Source of the DNA: an uncultured Parafilimonas sp.
GTDB lineage: Bacteria > Bacteroidota > Bacteroidia > Chitinophagales > Chitinophagaceae
DNA length: 64,000 bases
Assembly (NCBI GenBank): GCA_903882935.1
Contig: CAIRZB010000012.1
Location: 96,529 to 160,528, forward strand
Direction of reading: 5' to 3'
A program made the translations under genes and the position numbers. This document shows positions 33,635 to 42,587 of the stretch, in pieces. The notes below the pieces were generated by a model. That model saw only the letters and a program-made list of their open reading frames with translations. It was not told where the DNA came from and made no database searches. Each line of letters opens with the position of its first letter. Position 1 is the first letter of the stretch.

Positions 33635-34486
33635 ATGCGTATAGCCCATTTGCTACTTACACATGAATACAACGGCCAGCTTGAACGGCTAATAAAAAGG
33701 CTTTCCCACTTGGATGCCGACATTTATGTTCATATTGACCTTAAAACCCCCATAGAGTTGTTTGCGCCCTTAATAAAAATGCCACAGGTTTATGTTATAC
33801 AAAAGCGGGTAAAAGTATACTGGGGTGCATTTAGCATGGTGCAGGCAACGCTAAATGGTTTTGCACAAATATTATCGTCAGGCATTGACTATGGCTACGT
33901 TAATTTGCTAAGCGGGCAAGATTACCCTTTGCAACCCACCGAAGCCATCCATGCTTTTTTTAGCCAAAACCCAGGCAAGGCGTTTATGGAATATTACCTT
34001 GTTAACGAGGTTTGGACGGAGGCCATACCCCGCATAACACACTATCATCTGGCAAATTTTACCTTTGCAGGGCGTTATGGGGTGGAAAGATGGATGAATA
34101 AACTGCTGCCGCAACGCAAGCTGCCTTATAATTTAATTGCCGTTGGCCGTTCCCAATGGTTTAGTATGGCAACCGAGCAGGTGCGTTATATAATGGATTA
34201 TGTTAAAACGCACCCACGTTACGTTTCATTCTTTAAACTCTCATGGGCACCCGATGAGTTGTTTTTTCAAACAATTTTGTACAATTCCCCCCATGCTGCC
34301 AGCATGGTGAATGATAACCTGCGGTACGTTGACTGGAGTGAGAAGAAGCCCAGCCCCAAAACGTTTACCATGGAAGATTTCGCAGCGCTAAAGGCTTCAG
34401 GTAAATTGTATGCCAGAAAGTTTAATACGAAGTTAGACAGTGCGGTATTAGACGGGCTGGATGCCATAGGCCACAATCGGCCTTAG
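33635..34486 (+). CDS. Core-2/I-branching beta-1,6-N-acetylglucosaminyltransferase-like protein (GT14)
   Basis: From the ATG at 33635 it has 283 residues (one at 33602 adds 11). MRIAHLLLTHEYNGQLERLIKRL, DADIYVHIDLKTP, VYWGAFSMVQATLNGFAQIL, YGYVNLLSGQDYPLQP and KLSWAPDELFFQTILYNS match the GT14 fold: it uses no DxD motif, and the Glu of PDELFFQT is the likely catalytic base. Probable job: adding a branch sugar. Its last four bases overlap the end of the convergent kinase gene. Confidence 0.85.
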   Translation: MRIAHLLLTHEYNGQLERLIKRLSHLDADIYVHIDLKTPIELFAPLIKMPQVYVIQKRVKVYWGAFSMVQATLNGFAQILSSGIDYGYVNLLSGQDYPLQPTEAIHAFFSQNPGKAFMEYYLVNEVWTEAIPRITHYHLANFTFAGRYGVERWMNKLLPQRKLPYNLIAVGRSQWFSMATEQVRYIMDYVKTHPRYVSFFKLSWAPDELFFQTILYNSPHAASMVNDNLRYVDWSEKKPSPKTFTMEDFAALKASGKLYARKFNTKLDSAVLDGLDAIGHNRP

Positions 34487-35007
34487 GTTAGTGGAATTGA
34501 CACGCTGAATACATTTTCGCCACTGGGTAGGCGGGAATAGGTAAAACTGCTGCATGATCGGCAAATAATAATAAACCCAAAATGCTCCACCAGTGTCGGG
34601 TTGGCTTTTTTGCCCAAAGCAGGTACTTCTTCCACAAAAAAGCACACAGTTTGGTTGTTAATACGTTGCATTATCAGCCTGTTAATGTCATCTTCGGCCA
34701 GTGTTACGTCGCTTCGTGTTTCACTTTTCAACAGCTGTTGCTCTTTTTGTTTGGGCTCCAAATTAAAAGGTACGCCGTTATCTTTTCTTAAGATGGTAAG
34801 GTAACCTGCGTCAACCGTTATTTCAAAACTGCTTTGGGGTACACCTGCATGCTTTATACCGTTGGTGCACAGTTCTGTAAGCACAAATTTGCTCTTGTGC
34901 ATCATGATTTCCCCAATACCCTCAGGCAGGTTATTTTTAATATGCTGCGCCGTTTCTTGCAAAAAAGGCAATAGCGCATCGGTAGAATGTTTAAAGATAA
35001 AAGGCAT
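34483..35007 (-). CDS. RsbW/SpoIIAB-like anti-sigma factor kinase (HATPase)
   Basis: A 174-residue protein with a GHKL ATPase core: SKFVLTELCTNGIKHAGVPQ (N box, E-x2-x-N) and LTILRKDNGVPFNL (G1 box, DNG). A clear G2 box is not visible. In partner-switching systems such a kinase binds and phosphorylates the STAS protein on Ser and, when free, binds a target. It follows the STAS gene by 25 bases and the phosphatase gene precedes that. The target could be a sigma factor or an enzyme of polysaccharide synthesis. Confidence 0.8.
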   Translation of the reverse strand: MPFIFKHSTDALLPFLQETAQHIKNNLPEGIGEIMMHKSKFVLTELCTNGIKHAGVPQSSFEITVDAGYLTILRKDNGVPFNLEPKQKEQQLLKSETRSDVTLAEDDINRLIMQRINNQTVCFFVEEVPALGKKANPTLVEHFGFIIICRSCSSFTYSRLPSGENVFSVSIPLT

Positions 35008-35032
35008 GGCAGGCAGGCTTTGGTTGTACTGG

Positions 35033-35365
35033 TTAAGCGGCAGGAACGTTGTTAATGCTGTCGTACACCTTAAAAACTTTGTCCATTCTTATTAAACGCA
35101 GCAACTCGGTTATATCCTTTTTTAAGTCTGTCAAATATATTTCGCCGCCCTTGCCCAATGCATATTTTAACGATGACACCATCGCGCCCAAAAAAGAGCT
35201 GTCGATATAACTTACCTGCGCAAAATTTAGGGCAATACGTAGGTTGCCTTCGTTAATAAGGGTAAGCATCTCGTGCTTAAACTGTTCAGCGTTGGTTAGG
35301 TTTGCTTCGGGTTGCGTAATGGTTGCGGCCAAAATATTACCCAATGTTTTCGTTTCCAGTATCAT
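35033..35365 (-). CDS. STAS-domain anti-anti-sigma factor (SpoIIAA/RsbV-like)
   Basis: From the ATG at 35365 it has 110 residues, the normal size of a single STAS domain. LRIALNFAQVSYIDSSFLGAMVSSLKYA holds the conserved Asp-Ser-Ser (residues 55-57) where phosphorylation occurs. GEIYLTDLKKDITELLRLIRMDKVFKVYDS completes the fold. It sits between the PP2C phosphatase gene (5 bases away) and the kinase gene, the classic order of a partner-switching module. Confidence 0.88.
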   Translation of the reverse strand: MILETKTLGNILAATITQPEANLTNAEQFKHEMLTLINEGNLRIALNFAQVSYIDSSFLGAMVSSLKYALGKGGEIYLTDLKKDITELLRLIRMDKVFKVYDSINNVPAA

Positions 35366-35370
35366 GCCGG

Positions 35371-36513
35371 TTATTTTTTTATGATTGAAATTATGCTGCA
35401 ATCGTCTGCTTGGCTGGCACCGGTAATTGTTTGCGACAAATAGTCACGAATGGGTGCAAAGCCGGTGTTTTGTTGCAACAAAGGGTATACGTTATTTTTA
35501 AAAAGCGCATAATCGCTGGTGTGTTTATCACCTTCAGTATACTCAATGATGCCGTCGGAAAATACCAGTATTTGGTCGTCTTTATGCAAAGTAATACTGG
35601 CTGCGTCGTAACTGGCGTCGTTAAAAAGCCCTAACAACAGGCCGCATGTTTTAATGGGCGTTAACGTTTTTCCGGCCGCGTTATAGTATAAAAGCGGAAG
35701 ATCACCCGCGCCTGCATAGGCAACATGCCCTGTTTGTTCATCAATCAAAATTAGCGAAAGGCCGGCAAGCACGTCAGTAAGGGCTTCATCCTCACAAACT
35801 ACCTGGTTGGTTTTTTGTAAAATTACAGCGGGGTCGTATTCACCGCTACTAACGCAAAACCTAACAGCAGCCCTTATGTAGCTTAAAAAACTAAACGTAA
35901 AAAACCAAGCCGTCCATTTTTTGCCCATCACATCGCCAAGCACCGCACATGTATAGCGGTTACTTACCCTAATAAAATCAATAAAATCCCCACCAGGGTA
36001 GCCATGGTAGGGCAAGTGCCAAAACTCAACGTTAAACCCCGTTACTATGGGCTTTTTTATGGGTACCGATTTTATATTTATGGCCTCGGCCGCCCGTTTT
36101 AGTTCTTCTAACGACAGTGCCTGTTTCTCCCTCACCGTAGCAAGCAGGTTGTCCATTTTTGCAATTATTACCGGCACCGGGGTTTCTTTGTCAATAAAAT
36201 CTACCGCCAACAATTCATCAAGCCCCTTCATTACCAACGTGTTGTCATTGTATGCGGTCAAAAAAATGAAAGGTATATTTTTGGTGGCAGTGTTTTCCAG
36301 CAGTTGTTTCCTAAACGCAAAACCGTTCATGCCGGGCATTTCATAGTCTGAGAGAATAATCTCCGGTTTTTCGTGTTCTAGCAACGCCAATGCTTCTTCG
36401 GCCGAGGATGCCTTTAACACCTTAAACCCGTCGTTGGCAAAAGCCAAGGCTAAGGTGCCTAGTAAAAAAAGGTTATCATCAACCAATAATATTTTTTTTG
36501 TTGCAGCGGCCAT
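35371..36513 (-). CDS. Response regulator with PP2C (RsbU/SpoIIE-type) phosphatase domain
   Basis: A 380-residue protein. Residues 1-125 are a receiver domain with VDD at 11-13, the phosphorylation site D56 in LSDYEMPGMNG and the switch region FLTAYND. Residues about 160-380 are a PP2C phosphatase: YHGYPGGDFIDF, AVLGDVMGKKWTAWFF, LVFSDGIIEY and ADDCSIISI keep the metal-binding aspartates. The usual GDVSGHG is GDVMGKK. It should dephosphorylate the STAS partner when the receiver is phosphorylated. No cognate kinase is adjacent. Confidence 0.88.
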   Translation of the reverse strand: MAAATKKILLVDDNLFLLGTLALAFANDGFKVLKASSAEEALALLEHEKPEIILSDYEMPGMNGFAFRKQLLENTATKNIPFIFLTAYNDNTLVMKGLDELLAVDFIDKETPVPVIIAKMDNLLATVREKQALSLEELKRAAEAINIKSVPIKKPIVTGFNVEFWHLPYHGYPGGDFIDFIRVSNRYTCAVLGDVMGKKWTAWFFTFSFLSYIRAAVRFCVSSGEYDPAVILQKTNQVVCEDEALTDVLAGLSLILIDEQTGHVAYAGAGDLPLLYYNAAGKTLTPIKTCGLLLGLFNDASYDAASITLHKDDQILVFSDGIIEYTEGDKHTSDYALFKNNVYPLLQQNTGFAPIRDYLSQTITGASQADDCSIISIIKK

Positions 36514-36515
36514 TT

Positions 36516-37043
36516 TTAACTTTCCCGTTTTAATTTAACTACCGACATAACCACCAAATACACCCCGCAAAGCACTATTACGAGCGATATAAGATCCATT
36601 ATGGTAACGCCGTCATCATTATTAAAATAAAACACTGTAAACATTTCAAAGTAGGGTGGGGCTGGCATAATTATCATTGCCATGCCAAGGGTTATCATCG
36701 CCAGGCCTATAAGCCCCAGCACAACCCGTTTAGCCGCACTTTTTTTTACAAAGGTATTTGCCAAATTACTGTCAACGGGGTTTTCTTCCAGCAACTCGCC
36801 CAGCCTGTTTAACAAATCTTCGCGCGACAGTGATTCATTGTCAAGCTGCTCAAAAGCCTTCAGGGCCTTATTTTCAATGGCCTTGTTAAACTTTTCTTGG
36901 TAAATTTTAACCTTGTCGCTGTCAATGTCGGCGTTGTTTAGCAGGTTTATTAACTCATCAAGCCGCTGCTCAATGTCGGTTTCTTTTTCTGCGGCATTTT
37001 TTAAACCGGCTAATTGCTTGGCTATATGTTTTTTTGTGTTCAA
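36516..37043 (-). CDS. Hypothetical membrane protein with coiled coil
   Basis: A 175-residue protein. Residues 1-100 are charged and helical, likely a coiled coil (KNAAEKETDIEQRLDELINLLNNADIDSDKVKIYQEKF). Two hydrophobic segments follow (VVLGLIGLAMITLGMAMIIM and LISLVIVLCGVYLVVMSVV). It ends two bases before the receiver-phosphatase gene and is probably the first gene of the partner-switching unit, so it may be its membrane sensor or anchor. No family recognised. Confidence 0.7.
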   Translation of the reverse strand: MNTKKHIAKQLAGLKNAAEKETDIEQRLDELINLLNNADIDSDKVKIYQEKFNKAIENKALKAFEQLDNESLSREDLLNRLGELLEENPVDSNLANTFVKKSAAKRVVLGLIGLAMITLGMAMIIMPAPPYFEMFTVFYFNNDDGVTIMDLISLVIVLCGVYLVVMSVVKLKRES

Positions 37044-37100
37044 TATTGTCGGTTTGCACCATTATTTTTGGTATCTTGTACACCGGTTAATCTAATATTC

Positions 37101-38018
37101 ATGAAACTTGTATCCATTATCACGGTTAATTTTAACCAGCCCCTTGTTACACAAGCCTTGCTTGCCACAATACCGGCTAATGTTGCCAATGCAGCCATAG
37201 AGGTAATAGTGGTGGATAACGGAAGCATCGAAAACTTTGTACCTCAGTGGCGTGAAAATTACCCATCGGTGCATTTTATTCGCTCCGAATCAAACCTGGG
37301 TTTTGCTGGCGGCAACAATCTCGGTATCAAGCATGCGAATGGTGATTATTTGTTTCTTGTAAACAATGATACTGAATTTACACCGCAATTGGTTGAATTA
37401 TTGGTTGATACCTTACACCAGCACCCAACCACCGCCGTGGTAAGCCCCAAGATACAATATTTTAGTGACCCAGGCATGCTGCAATATGTTGGTTTTACGG
37501 CCATGAATTACTTTACCGCACGCAACCATTGTATTGGGCAGTTTGAAAAAGACTTGGGGCAATACGACAACGCATCTGGGCCAACGGGGTTTGCGCATGG
37601 TGCCGCAATGATGATACGCAAAACAGCTGTGGAAAAAGCCGGGTTGATGGCCGAGAACTTTTTTTTATATTACGAGGAAATGGATTGGTGTGAGCGTTTT
37701 AAAAAGGCGGGTTTTGTGATTGAGGTAAACACACATGCCCTAATTTACCACAAGGAGTCAGTGTCAGTGGGCAAAAGCAGTATGCTGAAGGAGTTTTTTA
37801 TGAACCGTAACCGCATATTGTTTATGCGGCGCAATGCGAACATATTTCAATTACTGGTTTTTTGGGTGTATTTTTTGGTTTTGGTAACACCGCGAAATAT
37901 GATTGCTTACCGAAAAGCCCAACAAAAAGGCTTTGCAACAACACTGCTGAAGGCAATTTGGTGGAACGTTACCCATCGTGTTAGTAGTGATGATCTTGGT
38001 TGGCCAATAAAAAAATAG
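37101..38018 (+). CDS. Family 2 glycosyltransferase, rhamnosyltransferase-like
   Basis: From the ATG at 37101 it has 305 residues; the frame upstream overlaps the divergent gene and lacks GT features. KLVSIITVNFNQPLVTQALL, EVIVVDNGSIENF, SESNLGFAGGNNLGIKHANGDYLFLVNNDTEF and FFLYYEEMDWCERFKKAGF are typical of WbbL-type rhamnosyl transferases; NND takes the place of the DxD motif. A C-terminal hydrophobic helix (LLVFWVYFLVLVTP) suggests membrane association. Four bases before the next glycosyltransferase gene. Confidence 0.9.
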   Translation: MKLVSIITVNFNQPLVTQALLATIPANVANAAIEVIVVDNGSIENFVPQWRENYPSVHFIRSESNLGFAGGNNLGIKHANGDYLFLVNNDTEFTPQLVELLVDTLHQHPTTAVVSPKIQYFSDPGMLQYVGFTAMNYFTARNHCIGQFEKDLGQYDNASGPTGFAHGAAMMIRKTAVEKAGLMAENFFLYYEEMDWCERFKKAGFVIEVNTHALIYHKESVSVGKSSMLKEFFMNRNRILFMRRNANIFQLLVFWVYFLVLVTPRNMIAYRKAQQKGFATTLLKAIWWNVTHRVSSDDLGWPIKK

Positions 38019-38022
38019 TTGT

Positions 38023-39195
38023 ATGCGAATAGTTTTTTGGATAAGCCTGTTTATTGCCTTTTACACGTTTTTTGGTTATGGCATTGTGTTGTTTGCATTG
38101 GTTAAACTTAGGCGGTTGTTTAAGGGCCGGCGTACCGTTGCCGAGCCGGGCAGCTTTACACCAAACGTAACGCTGGTAATTGCAGCATACAACGAGGCTG
38201 ATATTATTGAAGAAAAAATACACAACACGTTGGCGCTGCAATACCCTGCGGGTAAGCTGAGTGTTATTTTTATTACCGATGGCTCAAATGATGCTACGCC
38301 CGAAATTGTGGCCCGTTACCCAGAGGTGCGGCTGATGCACCAGCCGGCCCGTAAGGGTAAAATTGTGGCGGTACACCGGGCCATGGAACAAGTAACAACA
38401 GAGGTTGTTGTGTTTACGGATGCCAATACATTTTTAAACAGTGATGCCTTGCTTTATTTGTGCCGCCACTACAAAGACGAAAAAGTGGGTGCTGTATCGG
38501 GCGAGAAGAAGGTAGACGCTGGTGAAACCGGTGATGCAACCGCTGGGGAGGGCGTTTATTGGAAGTACGAAAGCACGCTTAAGAAATGGGACGCAGAATT
38601 ATATTCGGTGGTAGGCGCCGCAGGTGAGCTGTTTAGCGCACGCACCAGCCTTTACCAGCCAGTACCACCCGAGACGATATTAGACGACTTTATGATTTCG
38701 CTGCTGATTGCCGAAAAAGGCTACCGCATAGCATACGAGCCGCTGGCTTGTGCTGTTGAAAATGGCTCGGAGAGCATTGCAGAGGAGCTAAAACGAAAAG
38801 TGCGGATAGCGGCAGGCGGCATACAGTCAATACTATGGCTTAAAGGTTTGATGAACCCTTTTAAAAACCCTGTGCTGGCATTTGAATATGTTAGCCACCG
38901 GGTGCTGCGTTGGACCGTTACGCCTTTTTTGTTGATATTAGCTTTTGTTTTAAACGGCATTATTGCCCAACAAAACCCAGAATTTTTATATGTCGGTTTG
39001 TTTTTAGCCCAGGGGTTGTTTTATGTAATGGCATTGTTGGGTTGGTGGATGGAAAAAAGGTCGTTGAAAGTAAAAATACTGTTCATCCCATATTATTTCT
39101 GCATGATGAATTATGCCGTAGTTGCGGGAATAATACGTTTTATGCGCAAGCAGCAAAGCGCAGCGTGGGAAAAATCGAAACGGAAAAAAGTATAA
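38023..39195 (+). CDS. Membrane-bound family 2 glycosyltransferase
   Basis: A 390-residue enzyme with one N-terminal membrane helix (VFWISLFIAFYTFFGYGIVLF) and about three at the C-terminus. The central GT-A domain has VTLVIAAYNEADIIEEKI, VIFITDGSNDATPEI, KGKIVAVHRAMEQVTTEVVVFTDANTF (TDA for DxD) and ETILDDFMISLLIAEKGYRIAYEP. The layout is like cellulose/hyaluronan synthase-type processive enzymes, but shorter. Cotranscribed with the gene before it. Confidence 0.88.
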   Translation: MRIVFWISLFIAFYTFFGYGIVLFALVKLRRLFKGRRTVAEPGSFTPNVTLVIAAYNEADIIEEKIHNTLALQYPAGKLSVIFITDGSNDATPEIVARYPEVRLMHQPARKGKIVAVHRAMEQVTTEVVVFTDANTFLNSDALLYLCRHYKDEKVGAVSGEKKVDAGETGDATAGEGVYWKYESTLKKWDAELYSVVGAAGELFSARTSLYQPVPPETILDDFMISLLIAEKGYRIAYEPLACAVENGSESIAEELKRKVRIAAGGIQSILWLKGLMNPFKNPVLAFEYVSHRVLRWTVTPFLLILAFVLNGIIAQQNPEFLYVGLFLAQGLFYVMALLGWWMEKRSLKVKILFIPYYFCMMNYAVVAGIIRFMRKQQSAAWEKSKRKKV

Positions 39196-39248
39196 TTCCT
39201 ATGTACAGTTTGGCAGTAAAGAAGGGCCCAGCCAATTTGTAATTTCTG

Positions 39249-40061
39249 CTAACTAACCATCCGTTTTAAACGCTTTTGTGTGGCCTTCCACAGCCCGCCG
39301 TCAATTTGCAGGCGGCGGTCAGTTGTCCAAACCATGGCTTTGCTATTGGTAACGCAATGCAGTTTGCCAAACCCCTTATTGCGCAGCTTCATAGCCAAAA
39401 AACCATCTTCATTGGTACCCGGTGGGTGGGTAAAGCCTTCCACTTCAAGCCCTTGCAGCCTTCTAAAACCTGAGTTAAAACCGTATACGTTCACCGCCTC
39501 TTCCCTAAACGTTTTATTTATCCAACGGGTAAATTCTGCCATGTACTCGTAAAAAAAATAGGTACCCCTGCCAGTGGTGCCTACCGGAATAAAGGCAAAA
39601 CGTCCGTAAGTAAGTGCGGCTTGTGTTTCGCTGGCGGCAAGCGGTTTTATCATCTCCTCAATCCAGTCGGGTGGGTAAATGGAGTCCGCATCCGCATTCA
39701 AAATATATTTACCCCTTGCCTCCCTCAGCCCCCTGTTGCGCGCAGGTGTAATGCCTTGCGTTGTTTCGCGCACACAAGTTGCACCGGCACCCGTGGCCAA
39801 GGCATTTGTTGCGTCTTTGGAGTTATTGTCTACCACAATTATTTCAACTGAGCGTTTTGTGGTGCTGTCACTTAATGATGACAGGGTTTGCAAAATGCTT
39901 TCTTCCTCATTATATGCAGGCATAACGATGGATACTTCTGGTTCCCCTTTTTTAAGGGCCGTTATACGTGCGTTTATGGGTATTAAGTTGCTTCTATCGA
40001 CAGGGTTTAGCTGCCAATGCTTTAAAATATGCGCGGGAATGGAAAAGCTTCTCATGTGCAA
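39249..40061 (-). CDS. Family 2 glycosyltransferase
   Basis: A 270-residue soluble GT-A enzyme. EVSIVMPAYNEEESILQTLSSL, EIIVVDNNSKDATNALA, ITPARNRGLREARGKYILNADADSIYP (DAD metal site) and HPPGTNEDGFLAMKLRNKGFG (ED acid-base) are all intact. A second ATG lies at 40055. It lies 17 bases after the sugar transferase gene on the same strand, so both probably share a transcript for lipid-linked glycan synthesis. Confidence 0.9.
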   Translation of the reverse strand: MHMRSFSIPAHILKHWQLNPVDRSNLIPINARITALKKGEPEVSIVMPAYNEEESILQTLSSLSDSTTKRSVEIIVVDNNSKDATNALATGAGATCVRETTQGITPARNRGLREARGKYILNADADSIYPPDWIEEMIKPLAASETQAALTYGRFAFIPVGTTGRGTYFFYEYMAEFTRWINKTFREEAVNVYGFNSGFRRLQGLEVEGFTHPPGTNEDGFLAMKLRNKGFGKLHCVTNSKAMVWTTDRRLQIDGGLWKATQKRLKRMVS

Positions 40062-40078
40062 ACGTTTTTAGCCGTTGG

Positions 40079-41281
40079 TTAAACATTTTCCTTTTGAAAA
40101 AGGGCTGGTACAGTTTTTAAAATAAGCCGTATGTCGTTCCAAAGGCTGTGGTTTTTAGCGTAAGTGTTGTCAAGCATAAGCCTTTCATCTTCCGACATTT
40201 CGCCTTTCCCCCTTTTTTCAACCTGCCACAAGCCGGTAATACCTGCAGGGGCTAAAAAACGCAGCGCATATTTGTCGGTGGTAAGTTTTTCTGCCTCGTA
40301 CAGCGGCAAGGGCCTGTTGCCAACTATGCTCATGTCGCCAATTATTACATTCCATAACTGGGGTAACTCGTCTATGCTGGTGTTGCGCAATATTTTGCCC
40401 ACTTTGGTAATGCGCGGGTCATTTTTCAATTTTATAAATGCCGAGCCACTTTGCGATTTTTTGGAGTAGAGATACTGTTTTTCGCACCATTTGTTGTTAT
40501 CCGCGTACAAAGGAAATTGGCATTTGGTACCCGAAATCCTACACTCGTCACACAAATCACCCGTGGTGTTTGCCGTTGTTGCAGCAGCAGCAGTGTATTG
40601 GTTAAGGTGCTTTAGGTCTTTCAGCTTTTTATCGGCATTAACGTACATTGACCTGAATTTGTAAAATTTAAATACCCTGTAACCCGTGCCCACCCTGGGG
40701 GAATAATAAAATACCGGCCCTCTTGATTCCAGCTTTAGGGCGAGTATAACAATTAGAAAAACCGGGGAAAGCATAACTAGGGCAAGGCCGGCAAAAAACA
40801 CGTCAAACAGTCTTTTGCCTAAGGGTGTTTTATAAGCTTTAAATTCTTGTTTGTTGGTATGCCCATGCAACTCCACCCAGTTGTCAATCAAAAAGGTTAT
40901 CCTACGTTGAAAATGGGTTTTGTTCAGCGGTTGTTTGTAAACATCAGCAATGCCCGCCGACAAAGCTAGTTGAAGAATATTGGCAGTAACGTTGGTGGCA
41001 ATAAGCACAAATGGTACATCGGGAAAGTTTTTAGACCTTAAGGTTTGTATCATGGCAATACCGAATGTATCCATTACCTCCCCCTGAACAATCACTGCTC
41101 GTACGTCAATTTGTTCTTTCTCCCACCTGTTAATTAAATCTACGCCATTAGAAAACTGCCGCAGTTGCCTGCCGCCAAAGTCAAATTGTTGCAAGGTTTC
41201 CCTAAGCGGCTCGCTGGCGTTTATTAAAGCAATCACGCCATTTGTTTGTGTGTTGTAATTGGATGAATTGTTTTGTGCCAT
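40079..41281 (-). CDS. Undecaprenyl-phosphate sugar-phosphate transferase with N-terminal degenerate receiver domain
   Basis: From the ATG at 41281 (or 41290) it has about 400 residues. Residues about 12-135 look like a receiver fold (GVIALINASEPLRETLQQFDFGG, VRAVIVQGEVMDTFG, FVLIATNVTANI, AGIADVYKQPLNKTHF), but the phosphorylated Asp position reads IVQGE. The C-terminal half is a bacterial sugar transferase with one membrane helix: KTPLGKRLFDVFFAGLALVML, YKFRSMYVNAD, RNTSIDELPQLWNVIIGDMSIVGNRPLP and PAGITGLWQV. A Cys-rich insertion (CDEC, KCQFP, WCEK) interrupts it. It starts polysaccharide synthesis by loading the first sugar phosphate on undecaprenyl phosphate. Confidence 0.9.
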   Translation of the reverse strand: MAQNNSSNYNTQTNGVIALINASEPLRETLQQFDFGGRQLRQFSNGVDLINRWEKEQIDVRAVIVQGEVMDTFGIAMIQTLRSKNFPDVPFVLIATNVTANILQLALSAGIADVYKQPLNKTHFQRRITFLIDNWVELHGHTNKQEFKAYKTPLGKRLFDVFFAGLALVMLSPVFLIVILALKLESRGPVFYYSPRVGTGYRVFKFYKFRSMYVNADKKLKDLKHLNQYTAAAATTANTTGDLCDECRISGTKCQFPLYADNNKWCEKQYLYSKKSQSGSAFIKLKNDPRITKVGKILRNTSIDELPQLWNVIIGDMSIVGNRPLPLYEAEKLTTDKYALRFLAPAGITGLWQVEKRGKGEMSEDERLMLDNTYAKNHSLWNDIRLILKTVPALFQKENV

Positions 41282-41320
41282 GTTTAACAAAGGATATGGT
41301 GGATATTTTTTGTTTTATTA

Positions 41321-41728
41321 CTATGCTTGCAATTTTCCAATCCTGCGCAGCAGTACTTTTATTCTGGCTTCCAGTTCGCGGGGGTTAAACGGCTTAACCA
41401 CATAATCATCGGCACCAGCCTCTAAGCATTTTATTCTTTTTTCGGTACTTTCTTCGCCCGAAAGCACCATAATGGGAATGGAGCTGAAAAAACCGCTTGC
41501 TTTTATTTGCAAAATAAGCTCAAGCCCGCTAAGCTTGGGTATATTAAGGTCGGCAATAATAATGTCTGGTATGTTACCCCCCTGTAACGATGAGTAAGCG
41601 TCTAGCCCATTGTCAAATACCTGCACGTTATACTCCTCTTCAAGGTAGTGGCTCAGCAAGTTTTGCATATACACATCGTCTTCAACTATAACCAGGCTGT
41701 AAGCTTTTTTTACGTCCGTTTGATTCAT
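41321..41728 (-). CDS. Response regulator, receiver domain only
   Basis: A 135-residue single receiver domain: LVIVEDDVYMQNLL, the phosphorylation site in IIIADLNIPKLSG, VLSGEEST and DDYVVKPFNPREL. There is no output domain, so it acts by binding partners or as a relay step. It precedes the sugar transferase gene by 40 bases on the same strand, which suggests that it controls the polysaccharide machinery. Confidence 0.9.
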   Translation of the reverse strand: MNQTDVKKAYSLVIVEDDVYMQNLLSHYLEEEYNVQVFDNGLDAYSSLQGGNIPDIIIADLNIPKLSGLELILQIKASGFFSSIPIMVLSGEESTEKRIKCLEAGADDYVVKPFNPRELEARIKVLLRRIGKLQA

Positions 41729-41981
41729 AAGGCTTGTTTTGAATGTTTGTTATGCCGCCGTAAATATAAGGCTATCATTTTAATGATGCCATTAAGAAAC
41801 ATATAAAAGTAAATTTGCATTTGCAATAAATGCCTGTATAAATGTAGGGTTTTTTTGAAAAAAAAGGCCTGATGGGCAGGGTTTAGTAAAAATTGTTTTA
41901 CAAGGAGACCTGTTTTGAAGGGAATGCTACATGAAATTGCCAAAAGTGATTACCAGTTTGCGTTAGCGTAAACCGATAGCT

Positions 41982-42587
41982 TTAAGCAACTTTAAGGCGC
42001 TGGATAATGGCCAACACCGGCCCTTGTGTTACCTGTATGTTGTGATGGGTGTTAAACGGTATTTCTAAATAGCTGCCGGGTTGTAGGTTAACCGCCTGGG
42101 TACCAATAAAGCAGGTGCATTGCCCTTTGAGCACCAGTGCTGATTCCTTAACCTTTGTATGCACTTCGTCTGGAAATATCGATTTCAACCATAATACTGC
42201 CTGAAAAATACCTGGTTCATCCTTAATAACCTTCACATAAATTTCTTCCTTTGTTGAAGCTGGTAGTAGCGGATATAACTTTTTTAGCCAGTTTTCGTGG
42301 TTGGAAAATTTATTAATTAGGGGAAAGCTATCTGGTCGGCCGTCTTCCTCAATTTGAAGATTGCTCAGCAAGCCAAGTATTTTTTGTTTGGTGTTGGTGT
42401 TGGGCTGCCTTTCATAGTGGGCTGCATAGCGTTTAAGTGCCAAGGCATTGGCATCCAGTTCCTGCTTTATTTGCGGGTATAATAAGGCCATTTGTTCAAC
42501 CTTTATGCATTCATCTTCCGCTAACATGCCCATGCAATAATCGGCCAGTATCCCCGAAGCTATATAATCGGTTATGTTCATTTCCAC
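41982..42587 (-). CDS. ChrR-like anti-sigma/cupin protein
   Basis: A 201-residue protein with an N-terminal helical domain (ITDYIASGILADYCMGMLAEDECIKVEQMALLYPQIKQELD) like the zinc-type anti-sigma domains that begin with a short sigma-binding helical bundle, and a C-terminal cupin (SALVLKGQCTCFIGTQAVNLQPGSYLEIPFNTHHNIQVTQGPVLAII). This pairing resembles ChrR, which holds an ECF sigma factor. No sigma gene is adjacent; the nearest is at 48.3 kb. An anti-sigma function is inferred from the layout only. Confidence 0.65.
   Translation of the reverse strand: MEMNITDYIASGILADYCMGMLAEDECIKVEQMALLYPQIKQELDANALALKRYAAHYERQPNTNTKQKILGLLSNLQIEEDGRPDSFPLINKFSNHENWLKKLYPLLPASTKEEIYVKVIKDEPGIFQAVLWLKSIFPDEVHTKVKESALVLKGQCTCFIGTQAVNLQPGSYLEIPFNTHHNIQVTQGPVLAIIQRLKVA

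Noticed and set aside
37063..37070. TATTTTTG as a promoter -7 element before the glycosyltransferase gene
   Set aside because: No TTTG/TTG element at 17-23 bases upstream, and long T runs make such matches likely by chance.
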